Of a DNA stretch of 55,141 bases, positions 9,594 through 17,811 are shown one piece after another. The translations under genes were made by a program, and so were the position numbers. Below the pieces are notes generated by a model. It ran no database searches. It had not been told where the DNA came from and was given only the letters and a program-made list of their open reading frames with translations. Location of the stretch: the NCBI GenBank assembly GCA_944389315.1, contig CALXLX010000049.1, positions 1 to 55,141 of the forward strand. Direction: 5' to 3'. This DNA comes from an uncultured Opitutales bacterium. GTDB lineage: Bacteria; Verrucomicrobiota; Verrucomicrobiia; Opitutales; Intestinicryptomonadaceae. Each line of letters starts with the position of its first letter. Positions within the stretch are counted from its first letter, which is position 1.

Positions 9594-10781
9594 CTACTTT
9601 GCGTACTTAACAGGTTCCCACGCGCCGCCTTCGCTGTTGCTCTTGATGCAGGAGGCTATGAAGGACAAGCCCATGCGGCCGTCGTAGATATTCGCGTACT
9701 TGGAGCCGTCGCACGAGAAGGGCTTGCCAGCCCAATACGCGCGCACGTCCTTTTCAAACTCGCGGTGCAACCTCGCATAGGCGTCGTGGAAGCCCTCCGG
9801 ATGGCCCGACGGAATAGTCGGCTCCTTGAGCAGCCACTCCGGAACGTCTCCGAGGAAACCGTCGTTTGCGCAAACCGCGCCGCGCCAGTAAACCCTGTCG
9901 GGCTGGTTGGGCAGCATAACAACAACCTTCTCGGGCTCCTCCTGGCGCCATGCGAGCGTGCCCTTCGTTCCGGCCACCTCTATGGCCAAGTCGTTCTTGT
10001 GGCCTATGCATATCTGCGAGGCCCTGACCATGCCCTTTCCGCCGTTGGAAAGCTCGCAGTAAACCGTGAAGTGGTCGTCGAGAACCCTGCCCTTCACAAA
10101 GGTCTCCATGTGCGCGGAAACCTTCGTTACGTCCATTCCCGTCACAAAACGCAGCTGCATGAGCGCGTGTGTGCCTATGTCTCCGCCGCAGAGGCTTCCG
10201 CCCGACTTCTTCGGATCCGTGCGCCACTTTGCGCCCTCTGCCCCCTGGTTTTCAACCTGCGTGGCAAGCCAGCCCTGTATGTAGGACGAATCAACCCACC
10301 TTATGTCGCCGAGAAGCCCGCTGGTGACTATATGGCGGCTAAACCAAGTGCTCCAATGCCCAAGATAAGTGTGCGCCACCGCGAAGGGCACGTTGTTCTT
10401 CTCCACCGCCTCGGTGAGCTTTTCAGCCTCCTCAAGGCTGACGGTAAGCGGCTTCTCGCAGATTACGGGAATCCCCGCGTTGACCGCCTTGTACGCGGCG
10501 TCGAAATGCACGAAGTTTGGGGTTACTATGAGGATATAGTCTAGCTTCTGGTCGTCGGGCAGCTTGCTCTGGTCGGCTATCATCTCGTCGTACGAAGGAT
10601 AGCCCTTTATCGGATACTTCCAGTTTGCGGCCTCGTCCATGGCGATCTTCGGATCCGGATGCAGCGCCGCGGCTACAACGCGCCTCGTGCCGTCAAAATG
10701 AATCGCTTTCTGGTGGGGCTGGGCTATGAAAGCCCCGCAGCCTCCGCCTATCATACCTATTCTCAGTGGTCTGTCTGGCAT
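9594..10781 (-). CDS. Gfo/Idh/MocA-family oxidoreductase
   Basis: A 395-residue NAD(P)-dependent dehydrogenase-type protein without a signal peptide, so probably cytosolic. The N-terminal Rossmann fold carries the glycine-rich loop GMIGGGCGAFI (residues 9-19) and the family lysine motif in EKPLT around residue 125. The C-terminal alpha/beta domain contains GGSLCGGDIGTHALMQLRFVTG, where Asp and His resemble the catalytic D-x-x-x-H of sugar dehydrogenases of this family. An AAGGA ribosome-binding site lies about 10 nt before the start. Such proteins oxidise or epimerise inositols, sugars or derivatives; the substrate cannot be assigned. It is followed by a strong terminator and preceded, on the same strand, by a ThuA-like gene, a common partner in Verrucomicrobiota and Planctomycetota. 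Confidence 0.93.
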   Translation of the reverse strand: MPDRPLRIGMIGGGCGAFIAQPHQKAIHFDGTRRVVAAALHPDPKIAMDEAANWKYPIKGYPSYDEMIADQSKLPDDQKLDYILIVTPNFVHFDAAYKAVNAGIPVICEKPLTVSLEEAEKLTEAVEKNNVPFAVAHTYLGHWSTWFSRHIVTSGLLGDIRWVDSSYIQGWLATQVENQGAEGAKWRTDPKKSGGSLCGGDIGTHALMQLRFVTGMDVTKVSAHMETFVKGRVLDDHFTVYCELSNGGKGMVRASQICIGHKNDLAIEVAGTKGTLAWRQEEPEKVVVMLPNQPDRVYWRGAVCANDGFLGDVPEWLLKEPTIPSGHPEGFHDAYARLHREFEKDVRAYWAGKPFSCDGSKYANIYDGRMGLSFIASCIKSNSEGGAWEPVKYAK

Positions 10782-10951
10782 ATGCTTTTTCCTTTTCTTA
10801 TTTTATTGTTGATTGAAATATCCCTACCCGCACCTTCTCCGATAGCGTCGGCATCGGATAAACAACTCTTTTAAACATTAGGTTTCTCAGTGAAAATATC
10901 AAGCGTTTTTATTAAAAAAATATGAAAAGTTCGTCAAATGCATTTTCCGAA

Positions 10952-11911
10952 CTATTTGTTCCATTCCGCCGATTTCTTACGCCAATCAGCCAAATTTCGG
11001 TCGAAATCCGCCGGGCGTTTTTTGTCTTTTATACGCTTGTCAATAGAGTCAACATCTGGGCGCGAAGTGGAGAATCCGCCCTTGGGCACATCGAAGCCGG
11101 CCGTCCAGGCTATGCCGTTTATTATCAGCTTGCGGAAGGAGTCGCAGTTGAAGTTGAAAATATAATGCCAGCCGCTAAAGCCGAACCCCCTTGTGCCGTT
11201 GGCATTGACGCACGCCCATGCCAGTATCTGGGGCTCCCCGCGAGAGGCGCGCATAAATTTGTTGCCGGCATGCTTCCCGTCTCCGCGCAGGTAAACCTCG
11301 TCCGTGGGAACGGCCTTTACCAGGGGGACAACCCCTTCGGGCCTGAACCTGTAATTGAAGTACCACTCGTCGAAAATCTCAAAAGGCCCGACCCCGTTTA
11401 AAATTTCATGGTCCGACGCGGCCGAAACGTCGGCAAGCCACTTGGGATTTACCGAGTAGTAAATCTCGTAGGCCGCTCCCGAAACATTCTTCAACACGTC
11501 CATATGCTCGAAACCGTCGAACATGGTCGCATAATGGAAAAGCGCCACTGAGGTTCCCGCGGCGGATATCTCTTCAAGAAGCTTCTCCCTGCCGTAGAAG
11601 GGGTGGTGCTTTTCGCCCTCGCCATAGACGACCAAAGCCGCCGCTCCCTTATAGAAATCAAGATTAGCGGGCAGATCTCCGGTCAGAACCTCGACTTTCG
11701 CCCTGTCGCCCAAGGCCTCGCGCAAGGCCTCCGCGGTAAGTTCCGCAGAAAGCACGTTCTCGTGGAAGGAATACCCGTGCACGGATTTTCCACCATAGAC
11801 AATGATGCGTTTTGGCGCCTGCCCCTCCCCGCTAAAAACGGAGCAGGAACATGCGAAAAACGGCGCGATAAGCCAAAGCGCCAGAACTCCCAAATTTCTT
11901 AACAATATCAT
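10952..11911 (-). CDS. ThuA-like (trehalose utilisation / class I GATase-like) secreted protein
   Basis: A 319-residue protein from the ATG at 11911; a GTG seven codons upstream is also possible. A hydrophobic leader ends in APFFACSCS, a signal peptide or poor lipobox. The body has the ThuA fold: IIVYGGKSVHGYSFH at the start, LVVYGEGEKHH, SVALFHYATMF, then a conserved DHEILNGVGPFEIFDEWYFNYRF segment and a C-terminal GFGFSGWHYIFNF. ThuA domains are glutamine-amidotransferase-like and are linked to disaccharide or keto-sugar use. It ends 170 bp before the Gfo/Idh start, so both could belong to one sugar-processing unit. The exact reaction is unknown. Confidence 0.82.
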   Translation of the reverse strand: MILLRNLGVLALWLIAPFFACSCSVFSGEGQAPKRIIVYGGKSVHGYSFHENVLSAELTAEALREALGDRAKVEVLTGDLPANLDFYKGAAALVVYGEGEKHHPFYGREKLLEEISAAGTSVALFHYATMFDGFEHMDVLKNVSGAAYEIYYSVNPKWLADVSAASDHEILNGVGPFEIFDEWYFNYRFRPEGVVPLVKAVPTDEVYLRGDGKHAGNKFMRASRGEPQILAWACVNANGTRGFGFSGWHYIFNFNCDSFRKLIINGIAWTAGFDVPKGGFSTSRPDVDSIDKRIKDKKRPADFDRNLADWRKKSAEWNK

Positions 11912-11965
11912 AACGGAAAACAGTTTAGCCACTGCCCGCGATTATTCAAAGAAAATTTTAGAATC

Positions 11966-11994
11966 TTGACTGAATGCGCCGGCCGCCATTAAGA
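11966..11994 (+). promoter_or_regulatory. Candidate promoter of hpt
   Basis: TTGACT (11966-11971) is followed after 17 bp by TTAAGA (11989-11994). A start point about 7 nt later would leave only 0-4 nt before the hpt ATG at 12004, i.e. a nearly leaderless mRNA. The -10 match is weak. Confidence 0.35.
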
Positions 11995-12003
11995 AATTAA
12001 ATT

Positions 12004-12525
12004 ATGTCAAAAATACTGATATCGCGAGCAAAGATAAATTCGAGGGTAAAAGAGCTTGCCGAGAGCATATCCGAAGACTTCTCAAAAGCGGGGGCGGAGA
12101 GAATATCCATAATATGGGTCGCAAACGGGGCTCTGATGTTCGCGGCGGACTTGGCCAGAAACATAAAATCCCTCGCGGTGTCTATGGACTGCATAAAATG
12201 CTCGTCCTACGGCATGGAGACTTCTCCGCGCGGCAAGGTTGAGACGTCTTTCGACACCCAGATACCCATAAAGGGCGAGCACGTTCTTTTTATGGACGAC
12301 ATAATAGACACCGGCAACACATCAAAGCTGATGCTGGACCGCATAAAGAAGCTGCGCCCCAAGACGCTGAAGACCTGCTTTCTGTTAAGCAAGATATCCC
12401 GCAGGGCAAAAAAGGCGATAAAGCCGGACTACGTCGGCTTTGAAATACCAGATCTTTTCGTCTACGGATACGGGCTCGACGCAAGGCTCATAGGCAGGAA
12501 CCTTCCCGACATACGGGTTATGTAG
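12004..12525 (+). CDS. hpt: Hypoxanthine phosphoribosyltransferase
   Basis: A purine-salvage enzyme that joins hypoxanthine or guanine to PRPP to give IMP or GMP in the cytosol. At 173 residues it is the usual size. The PRPP-binding loop VLFMDDIIDTGNTSKLML (around residue 95) matches the type I PRTase signature with two acidic residues. The C-terminal PDLFVYGYGLDARLIGRNLPDI matches the purine-specificity region of HPRT closely. The N-terminal segment IIWVANGALMFAADLAR is the usual substrate loop region. The start is the only ATG before the conserved part; there is no Shine-Dalgarno. It is convergent with coaB. Confidence 0.93.
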   Translation: MSKILISRAKINSRVKELAESISEDFSKAGAERISIIWVANGALMFAADLARNIKSLAVSMDCIKCSSYGMETSPRGKVETSFDTQIPIKGEHVLFMDDIIDTGNTSKLMLDRIKKLRPKTLKTCFLLSKISRRAKKAIKPDYVGFEIPDLFVYGYGLDARLIGRNLPDIRVM

Positions 12526-12534
12526 CCCCCATGC

Positions 12535-12567
12535 GCCGCATCCGGCAAAGCGGGTTTGCGGCTTTTT
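12535..12567. terminator. Probable terminator between convergent hpt and coaB
   Basis: GCCGCA (12535-12540) pairs with TGCGGC (12557-12562), with an inner GCAAA/TTTGC arm, followed by TTTTTATT on the plus strand. It begins about 10 bp after the hpt stop. The fold is imperfect, so support is moderate. Confidence 0.5.
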
Positions 12568-12568
12568 A

Positions 12569-13234
12569 TTATAGCGTTTTTCCCTTTCCGAAGAATCTTG
12601 AGGAGAATATGCCTATCATTTTCTCCGCGATGGAATCCTTCGAGGCGTACTCGAGAAATTCCGCCGATCCGTCCTTAAAAATCAGCGTCATCTCGTTGGA
12701 AGTGTCGCCGAAGCCCCCCCTGCCCGAGCAGACTCTATTTGCGGCAACCGCGTCGAGATTCTTTTCGGCGAGTTTTACCTTCGCATAATTTAGCACGTCG
12801 TCCGTCTCGGCGGCGAACCCCACTAGGAACTGCCCCGGCCTTTTGCGCTTTGACAGGGTTTTTAGTATGTCTATGGTGGGAACGAAACGCAGGTTGAAGT
12901 CTATCTGGTTTTTCTTCACCTTGCGGGGTATGAAACGCTCGGGCTTCATGTCGCTTACGGCCGCGCTCATTATGAGTATGTCGGCGGAATCGAAGCGGTC
13001 GGAGAGGGCCGAGTACATCTCGTCGGAGCTTGTCACCCTGACGGCCTCCTCCAATCCGCCAGGAATAGGAACCTCCGACGGCCCCAATACCAGGGACACC
13101 CTCCACCCCGCGCGCGCCGCAGCAGCCGCAAGAGCCGTACCCATTCTTCCGCTGGACGGGTTACTTATGTAGCGGACCGGATCGAGATGTTCGCGGGTCG
13201 GGCCCGCCGATATAAGACAGCGCACTTTATCCAT
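12569..13234 (-). CDS. coaB: Stand-alone phosphopantothenate--cysteine ligase
   Basis: The second domain of the usual CoaBC protein on its own: 221 residues from the ATG at 13234. It activates 4'-phosphopantothenate with a nucleotide and ligates cysteine for coenzyme A synthesis. The nucleotide-binding N-terminus reads LISAGPTREHLDPVRYISN followed by PSSGRMG, then ILIMSAAVSDMKP, the KVKKNQ lysines, and VGFAAETDD, all family signatures. GGAG lies 6 nt before the ATG at 13234. Longer starts up to 13309 would run into the rpsT -35 box. No CoaC (decarboxylase) domain is attached or nearby, so CoaC is expected elsewhere. Confidence 0.9.
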   Translation of the reverse strand: MDKVRCLISAGPTREHLDPVRYISNPSSGRMGTALAAAAARAGWRVSLVLGPSEVPIPGGLEEAVRVTSSDEMYSALSDRFDSADILIMSAAVSDMKPERFIPRKVKKNQIDFNLRFVPTIDILKTLSKRKRPGQFLVGFAAETDDVLNYAKVKLAEKNLDAVAANRVCSGRGGFGDTSNEMTLIFKDGSAEFLEYASKDSIAEKMIGIFSSRFFGKGKTL

Positions 13235-13302
13235 ACTCATACTCCGCGGCATTTTCCACAGCGCATTGCGATAGTCAAAATACTTTTTTGTAAAGTTTTG
13301 CG

Positions 13303-13331
13303 TTGACAAGAATGGCTATCTTGAAAGAATC
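13303..13331 (+). promoter_or_regulatory. Candidate promoter of rpsT
   Basis: A consensus TTGACA (13303-13308) lies 50 bp before rpsT; 17 bp later is AGAATC, inside TTGAAAGAATCCGCA. The same 15-mer occurs upstream of the tRNA-Leu gene. The -35 is convincing and the -10 is not. Confidence 0.45.
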
Positions 13332-13358
13332 CGCATTTTAATAATTTTTCAGACAAAG

Positions 13359-13622
13359 ATGGCAAACAACAAATCTTCAAGAAAAGACATACGCAGAACC
13401 GCCCGCAGGACGGAGCAAAACCGCACCGTGAAAAGCCGCCTCAAGACGCTCTCAAAGAACGTTGCGGCCGCGAAGGACGCAGACGAGCAGAAGAAGGCTG
13501 CGGCCGCTTTGGCTTCCGCTATGGACAAGGCGAGCAAGTCCGGCATCATACACAAGAACAAGGCAAGCCGCGTAAAGAGCAGGCTCGCCAAGGCTGCGGC
13601 AAAAGCTGCGGCGGCAAAGTAG
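13359..13622 (+). CDS. rpsT: 30S ribosomal protein S20
   Basis: An 87-residue, very basic, alanine-rich helical protein. It starts MANNKSSRKDIRRTARR and ends with the family's Ala/Lys helix (SRVKSRLAKAAAKAAA). S20 binds 16S rRNA in the body of the small subunit. It is monocistronic: a TTGACA box upstream, a strong terminator 22 bp downstream. The leader is AT-rich without a Shine-Dalgarno, as often seen here. Confidence 0.97.
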   Translation: MANNKSSRKDIRRTARRTEQNRTVKSRLKTLSKNVAAAKDADEQKKAAAALASAMDKASKSGIIHKNKASRVKSRLAKAAAKAAAAK

Positions 13623-13644
13623 TCGGCATATAAATCTTAAAGAC

Positions 13645-13674
13645 GGCACTGGTTGAATTATCAGTGCCTTTTTT
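13645..13674 (+). terminator. Rho-independent terminator of rpsT
   Basis: GGCACTG (13645-13651) pairs perfectly with CAGTGCC (13662-13668), followed by TTTTTT. Confidence 0.88.
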
Positions 13675-13698
13675 GTCCCCGCATGCGGGCTTGAAGAG

Positions 13699-14508
13699 AT
13701 GTCGGCAAGGCAGATAAGTTTTCCCCCGGGATTCATGGGGGACTCCCCGAGGCGCTTCGATATTATTTTCGAGGGAGACGGCTTTCTGGCCGTATCCAAA
13801 GCCGCCGGAGACATATTTGAATCCGACGCGTACGAAAGTTCCACCGCAAACATAATATCATCCCTGCGCGCGCGGGCGGATTCCCCAAACATATCGGACT
13901 TGGGCGTCGAGGCCCCCTATGCGGTAAACAGCATAGACAGGGAGATTTCCGGCATCTGCCTGATTGCCTTAAATAAGCCCGTTGCGGCAAGGCTGAGGGA
14001 AATTATGGGCTCGGGCGGATTTGAGTTCGAGTACTCCTGCATAGCCAAGGGCAAAGCTCTGCCAGGCGGGGCGGATTTTGTTGAGGTTGATTTGCCCCTT
14101 CTTAAGCACTCCCAGAAACCGAGGGCGGTGGTGTCGCACAGATTCGGGAAAATGGCCGCCACGCGCTTTGAGTTGCGCTCGGTTTCGCCCAAATACGACG
14201 CATGCCTGCTGTCGGCAAAAACCTCCTTTGCCAGGCCACACCAGATAAGGCTGCATGCAGCCGAGGCCGGCATAGGGATATTCGGGGAAGACCTATACAC
14301 GCAGACGCCCTCTCCCACGCTGCGCGCCCTCTCGCCCAAAAACGCGGGAGTGAAAAATCCGGAACTGTTCGACAAGCCGGTTTATCCAAAAATTGCGCTC
14401 CATCTGGGAAAAATCTCATTTCCGCTGGAAGGGGCAAGGGTTGAGATACGCGCCGAGGAACCGAAGGGATTTATTCATCTTGCAAAGAAGCTGTCTCTTG
14501 CCAAATAA
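13699..14508 (+). CDS. Divergent RluA-family RNA pseudouridine synthase
   Basis: 269 residues. The family fold is visible: FEGDGFLAVSKAAGD is the usual bind-your-own-pathway strand, NSIDREISGICLIAL corresponds to the catalytic HRLDxxTSGxxLxA motif, and ARPHQIRLHAAEAG matches the RTHQIRVH motif. The catalytic aspartate is kept (in SIDRE), but the normally invariant His-Arg-Leu before it is Asn-Ser-Ile and the Arg of RTHQ is shifted to ARPHQ. It may therefore modify an unusual site or be weak. It starts 25 bp after the rpsT terminator and is followed 9 bp later by the acyltransferase gene. The RNA target cannot be predicted. Confidence 0.8.
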   Translation: MSARQISFPPGFMGDSPRRFDIIFEGDGFLAVSKAAGDIFESDAYESSTANIISSLRARADSPNISDLGVEAPYAVNSIDREISGICLIALNKPVAARLREIMGSGGFEFEYSCIAKGKALPGGADFVEVDLPLLKHSQKPRAVVSHRFGKMAATRFELRSVSPKYDACLLSAKTSFARPHQIRLHAAEAGIGIFGEDLYTQTPSPTLRALSPKNAGVKNPELFDKPVYPKIALHLGKISFPLEGARVEIRAEEPKGFIHLAKKLSLAK

Positions 14509-14517
14509 TGGCCGCAA

Positions 14518-15753
14518 ATGCCCTACATTTGGTTAAAGCTCGACAACGCCGCAAAACTCTATCCGGGCATAGTCTCGAAGAGGCTCACCTGTGCGTTCAG
14601 GTTTTCAGCATACCTATTTGACGAGGTTGACGAAGCCCGCCTGAGAAGGGCTACTGAAGATGCGTTGGCGCGCACACCCTACTATTCCATGGTTGTGCGC
14701 AGGGGGCTATTTTGGAATTATCTTGAGCTTCCGGAAAAGCCGAAAGTTTCGGTCGGCAAGGAAAGGCCTCTTAGCATCTGCTCGGCGATGGGGAGAAAGA
14801 GCGGAGAGTCCCTGATAAGAGTCCTGCATTACGGGAGGAAAATTTCCCTCGAGGCCTCGCACATACTTACCGACGGCGCGGGGGCGCTGGCGCTTTTTAA
14901 GGACATACTGGGAAGCTATTTCAACGCCGAGCCGCTGCCGCATCCGGAGATCGGGCGGGCCGACTATCTTTTCGACAAATACGCCCAGGTTTGCCGCCCC
15001 ACCGCCCCCGAGGCGCCCATGCCCGCGGCGTGGCAGAGCCGCCAGAAGACCTCGGCGCGCCTCCGCGCGACGAGTTTTATTCTCGATATAAAGGAAGTAT
15101 CAAAGGTATCCGGGCGCATAGGCTCCACCGTTGGGGCGTACATAAACGCGCTATATGTAAAAAGCCTAATACGCCTTGCGCTGAACTCGCCCCGCATCCT
15201 CGGGCGGGGTGAAGAAATAATCAGAATATGCATGCCCATAGATTTAAGAAGGATATTCCGCCTGGACACCCCGAGGAACTTCTACCTTTCGCTGTACCCG
15301 AAGTTCAGGATAGACGATTCCCTGAATGTTGCGGACATCGCCCTGTCGACAAACGCGCAAATACGCGCCATGCTCAGGCGGGATACCTTGAATGCGCAGA
15401 TGTCGCGCAATCTTGAGGGCGAATTCAACAGGGCGGTCAGAAGCATACCCCGGGCGGTGAAATCTCTTGCACTGAAAGTCCTGTATAAGACCTCCGCAAT
15501 GAAACCCATAAGCGGAATATACTCCAATATGGGGAAAATCGTTCTGCAGGACGATTTGTCGAAAAAGATATCCCATTTGGAGTTTCTTCCCACCCCGAAT
15601 CCCGCAACCCGTACTAATTTCGGCGCAATATGCCTCGGGGAAAAGCTGTGCATAAGCGCGCTTTCCTACGCCGAGGAGCCTGCGCTGGAAAATATTTTCC
15701 GCGAACGCTTGATTTCGGAGGGGTTGGAATTTAAAGTGTACGGGAATTTTTAA
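14518..15753 (+). CDS. Condensation-type acyltransferase (alcohol acetyltransferase / CoA-dependent acyltransferase superfamily)
   Basis: 411 residues. The CoA-dependent acyltransferase signature HxxxDG is present as SHILTDGAGAL (His115, Asp119, Gly120), in the right place after an N-terminal half-fold. The C-terminal half repeats the fold and includes ISGIYSNMGKIVL, similar to the SNxG segment of this superfamily near the tunnel. Members acetylate alcohols or join acyl chains to hydroxyl or amino acceptors, for example in wax, mycolipid or alkaloid routes. No PKS or NRPS is nearby. It lies 9 bp after the pseudouridine synthase and 1 bp before a membrane protein, a pairing also known in Firmicutes. 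The substrate is unknown. Confidence 0.78.
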   Translation: MPYIWLKLDNAAKLYPGIVSKRLTCAFRFSAYLFDEVDEARLRRATEDALARTPYYSMVVRRGLFWNYLELPEKPKVSVGKERPLSICSAMGRKSGESLIRVLHYGRKISLEASHILTDGAGALALFKDILGSYFNAEPLPHPEIGRADYLFDKYAQVCRPTAPEAPMPAAWQSRQKTSARLRATSFILDIKEVSKVSGRIGSTVGAYINALYVKSLIRLALNSPRILGRGEEIIRICMPIDLRRIFRLDTPRNFYLSLYPKFRIDDSLNVADIALSTNAQIRAMLRRDTLNAQMSRNLEGEFNRAVRSIPRAVKSLALKVLYKTSAMKPISGIYSNMGKIVLQDDLSKKISHLEFLPTPNPATRTNFGAICLGEKLCISALSYAEEPALENIFRERLISEGLEFKVYGNF

Positions 15754-15754
15754 G

Positions 15755-16414
15755 ATGGATACGCGCACACAGACGCCCGCCGAACAATTCGCCAAGCCCG
15801 CGGCTCTACCCAACGGGCAGCTTTCGGCGTATCCTACGGAGGGCTTGCGCGTATCGCCCAAGAGGGGGGAAAAACGCCTGCTCTGCACGGCGGCGGGGCT
15901 GTTGTGGATTATGGCGGCGGCCCTGTCCTTCACGGCAGACATGCTCCTAAACGGCCGCGCGACATGGTCGGTTTTCGTGCTGATAGTATGCGCGTACGGC
16001 ATATTGCAGAGCATAAGCATAGTTTCGCTCGCGGCAAGAATGCCTGTGCTTAACATTTTGCTAAGTTATCTGCTGGTGAATGGGACCGTCGCGGCGGTGT
16101 CGGCGCTTGCGACAAACTCGGCAAGGTTCTACCTTATACTCGGTCTTCCGATAAGCTCAATACTATGCGCGCTGGCGCTGGCCACGGTGATATCCAAGCG
16201 CCTTACGCGCCTGCGAACGCTGAATCTTGCCGCAGTATTCTTGGTTTTGACCGTGCCCTGCGCCATAGGAATGGATCTGTTAATATCAACCTACATAGGC
16301 GAAACATCCATGACTTGGTCCTTCTTTTCCATAGCCTTCTGCCTTCCCGCGGCGGGAATATGCGTGTGCCTGTATTTCTATTTGAGGCGCAAGGAGGCGT
16401 TTTTCCACAGATAA
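15755..16414 (+). CDS. Integral membrane protein, six predicted helices, unknown function
   Basis: 219 residues. About 40 hydrophilic N-terminal residues are followed by roughly six hydrophobic segments (near 43-65, 70-92, 98-118, 123-145, 155-175 and 190-212) and a short basic tail RRKEAFFHR. There is no catalytic motif. The start is 1 bp after the acyltransferase stop and the histidine kinase begins 5 bp after its own stop, so it is surely co-expressed with both. Membrane partners of condensation-type acyltransferases (a DUF6320-like arrangement) are known; that link is inference. It could anchor the acyltransferase or move its lipid or alcohol product. Confidence 0.7.
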   Translation: MDTRTQTPAEQFAKPAALPNGQLSAYPTEGLRVSPKRGEKRLLCTAAGLLWIMAAALSFTADMLLNGRATWSVFVLIVCAYGILQSISIVSLAARMPVLNILLSYLLVNGTVAAVSALATNSARFYLILGLPISSILCALALATVISKRLTRLRTLNLAAVFLVLTVPCAIGMDLLISTYIGETSMTWSFFSIAFCLPAAGICVCLYFYLRRKEAFFHR

Positions 16415-16419
16415 CAAAC

Positions 16420-17565
16420 ATGGCAAAAAAATTCTCGTTAGCCGAAAACATAGCAAAGCTGCTCAGGGCAAACAAGAGGCTCGAGCGGCAGCTTGGCATG
16501 ATACGCAGCCTTTCAAACGCCCTGCGCGAGGGAGTTTTCATAATAGACTCCGCGGGCGAGATAATCTTTGCGAACAACTACGCCACCCAGACGCTGTTCA
16601 GCGGCAGGAAGATAGACAACATATTTAAAATAGTGCCAAATCTCGAAGCCTATGTGGCGCGGGCCATAAAGAACGGAGAATACGCTGAGGGGGAATTTGA
16701 GGCAACCTATCCCGAAAACCGCATACTCAAGGCGACTGTCGTTCCCATAGCCGGAGACGTAAAAGACGCGACGCGCGACACGGTCTCCCTCGTTTTAAAC
16801 GACGTCACCGCGCTTAAATACAAGACTCGCGAGCGCATAGAAAGCGAGAAGATAGCCTCCGTTTTGAAGCTCGCCTCTGGCATAGCCCACGAGATAGGCA
16901 ATCCTTTAAACTCTATAAACATACACCTGCAGGTATCCCGAAGAACCCTGTCGAAGATGGCCGACTGCGGCGAAAAGCAGAAGATAGACTCGTCCTTGAA
17001 GGCGTGTTCGGAGGAGATAGTCAGGCTAAAGAACATAGTGGAAAACTTCCTCAAGGCGCTGCGGCCTCCCAAGCCCGATTTTGCCGAGACGGATCCGCTT
17101 TCTCCCCTTGCGGACACCCTGAAATTATTGGAGGAGGAGTTGAAGAACAGGAGGGTTGTCATAGACATAAAGACCGCCGCCGCGACGCCCGCTATACTCG
17201 GAGACGCCAACCTTCTAAACAAGTTGTACTTCAACATAATTAAAAACTCCATGGAGGCCATGCCCGAGGGCGGGCGCATAAACATAGAGGCTTATTTCGA
17301 CGACAGCAGCGTCATTATATCCATAACCGACAGCGGCTGCGGAATTTCCCAGGAACAGATAAGCCACATGTTCGAGCCCTACTACACCACAAAGCCCAAC
17401 GGCAACGGCCTTGGAATGATGATAGTGGAAAACATTGTAAAATCGCACGGGGGGGAGATAGAGATAAAAAGCGAGCCGGGAAAGGGCACTACGGTTCTTC
17501 TTACATTTCCGAGGAAAGACCGCCGCATGCGGGCATTGGAAAGCGGAGGCAAGAGCTCCGCTTAG
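16420..17565 (+). CDS. PAS-containing NtrB-type sensor histidine kinase, orphan
   Basis: 381 residues from the ATG at 16420; the frame is open further upstream but overlaps the membrane protein. There is no transmembrane segment, so it is soluble. A short coiled coil (LLRANKRLERQL) leads to a PAS domain (about 30-130; REGVFIIDSAGEIIFAN). The dimerisation helix has the phospho-accepting His157 in AHEIGNPLNSI. The ATPase has the N box (NIIKNSMEAM), G1 (ITDSGCGI), F box (MFEPYYTTK) and G2 (GNGLGMMIV). No response regulator is encoded in the window. It ends the rluA-like/acyltransferase/membrane operon, so its signal may relate to that membrane function. Confidence 0.9.
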   Translation: MAKKFSLAENIAKLLRANKRLERQLGMIRSLSNALREGVFIIDSAGEIIFANNYATQTLFSGRKIDNIFKIVPNLEAYVARAIKNGEYAEGEFEATYPENRILKATVVPIAGDVKDATRDTVSLVLNDVTALKYKTRERIESEKIASVLKLASGIAHEIGNPLNSINIHLQVSRRTLSKMADCGEKQKIDSSLKACSEEIVRLKNIVENFLKALRPPKPDFAETDPLSPLADTLKLLEEELKNRRVVIDIKTAAATPAILGDANLLNKLYFNIIKNSMEAMPEGGRINIEAYFDDSSVIISITDSGCGISQEQISHMFEPYYTTKPNGNGLGMMIVENIVKSHGGEIEIKSEPGKGTTVLLTFPRKDRRMRALESGGKSSA

Positions 17566-17811
17566 AAGACTCCGCCGTTTTAAGAGCATAAAGGCTGAGA
17601 ACTTGCAGCCTTGGAAAACCCATGAGAAAAAATTTCATCTGGGAGGGCGGATTTGCCGTATCTTGCGTCAAATAAGGCGCGCGCAGAGGAAAAAAGCCTT
17701 TCTTGGGGCGGAGGAATCAAAATTTCGGCAAAAAAGGCTGCGCGAAGGCTTCAGGAGCTTAAAAAAATATTGTAAAATTTCAGATTTTGGTTTTTATATC
17801 GCACCTTTAAA
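17566..17811. other. Intergenic region upstream of the structured leader
   Basis: No gene is supported. A 7-bp hairpin without a U run (AAGGCTG 17591-17597 with CAGCCTT 17606-17612) lies just after the kinase stop and may be a weak terminator. At 17795-17800 TATATC could be a -10 box; TTGTAA 19 bp before it is a poor -35. Transcription from there would begin just ahead of the structured RNA at 17812. Confidence 0.4.

Noticed and set aside
9540..10544. 334-codon plus-strand open frame opposite the Gfo/Idh gene
   Set aside because: Shadow of the real minus-strand gene, which has clear motifs and a ribosome-binding site.
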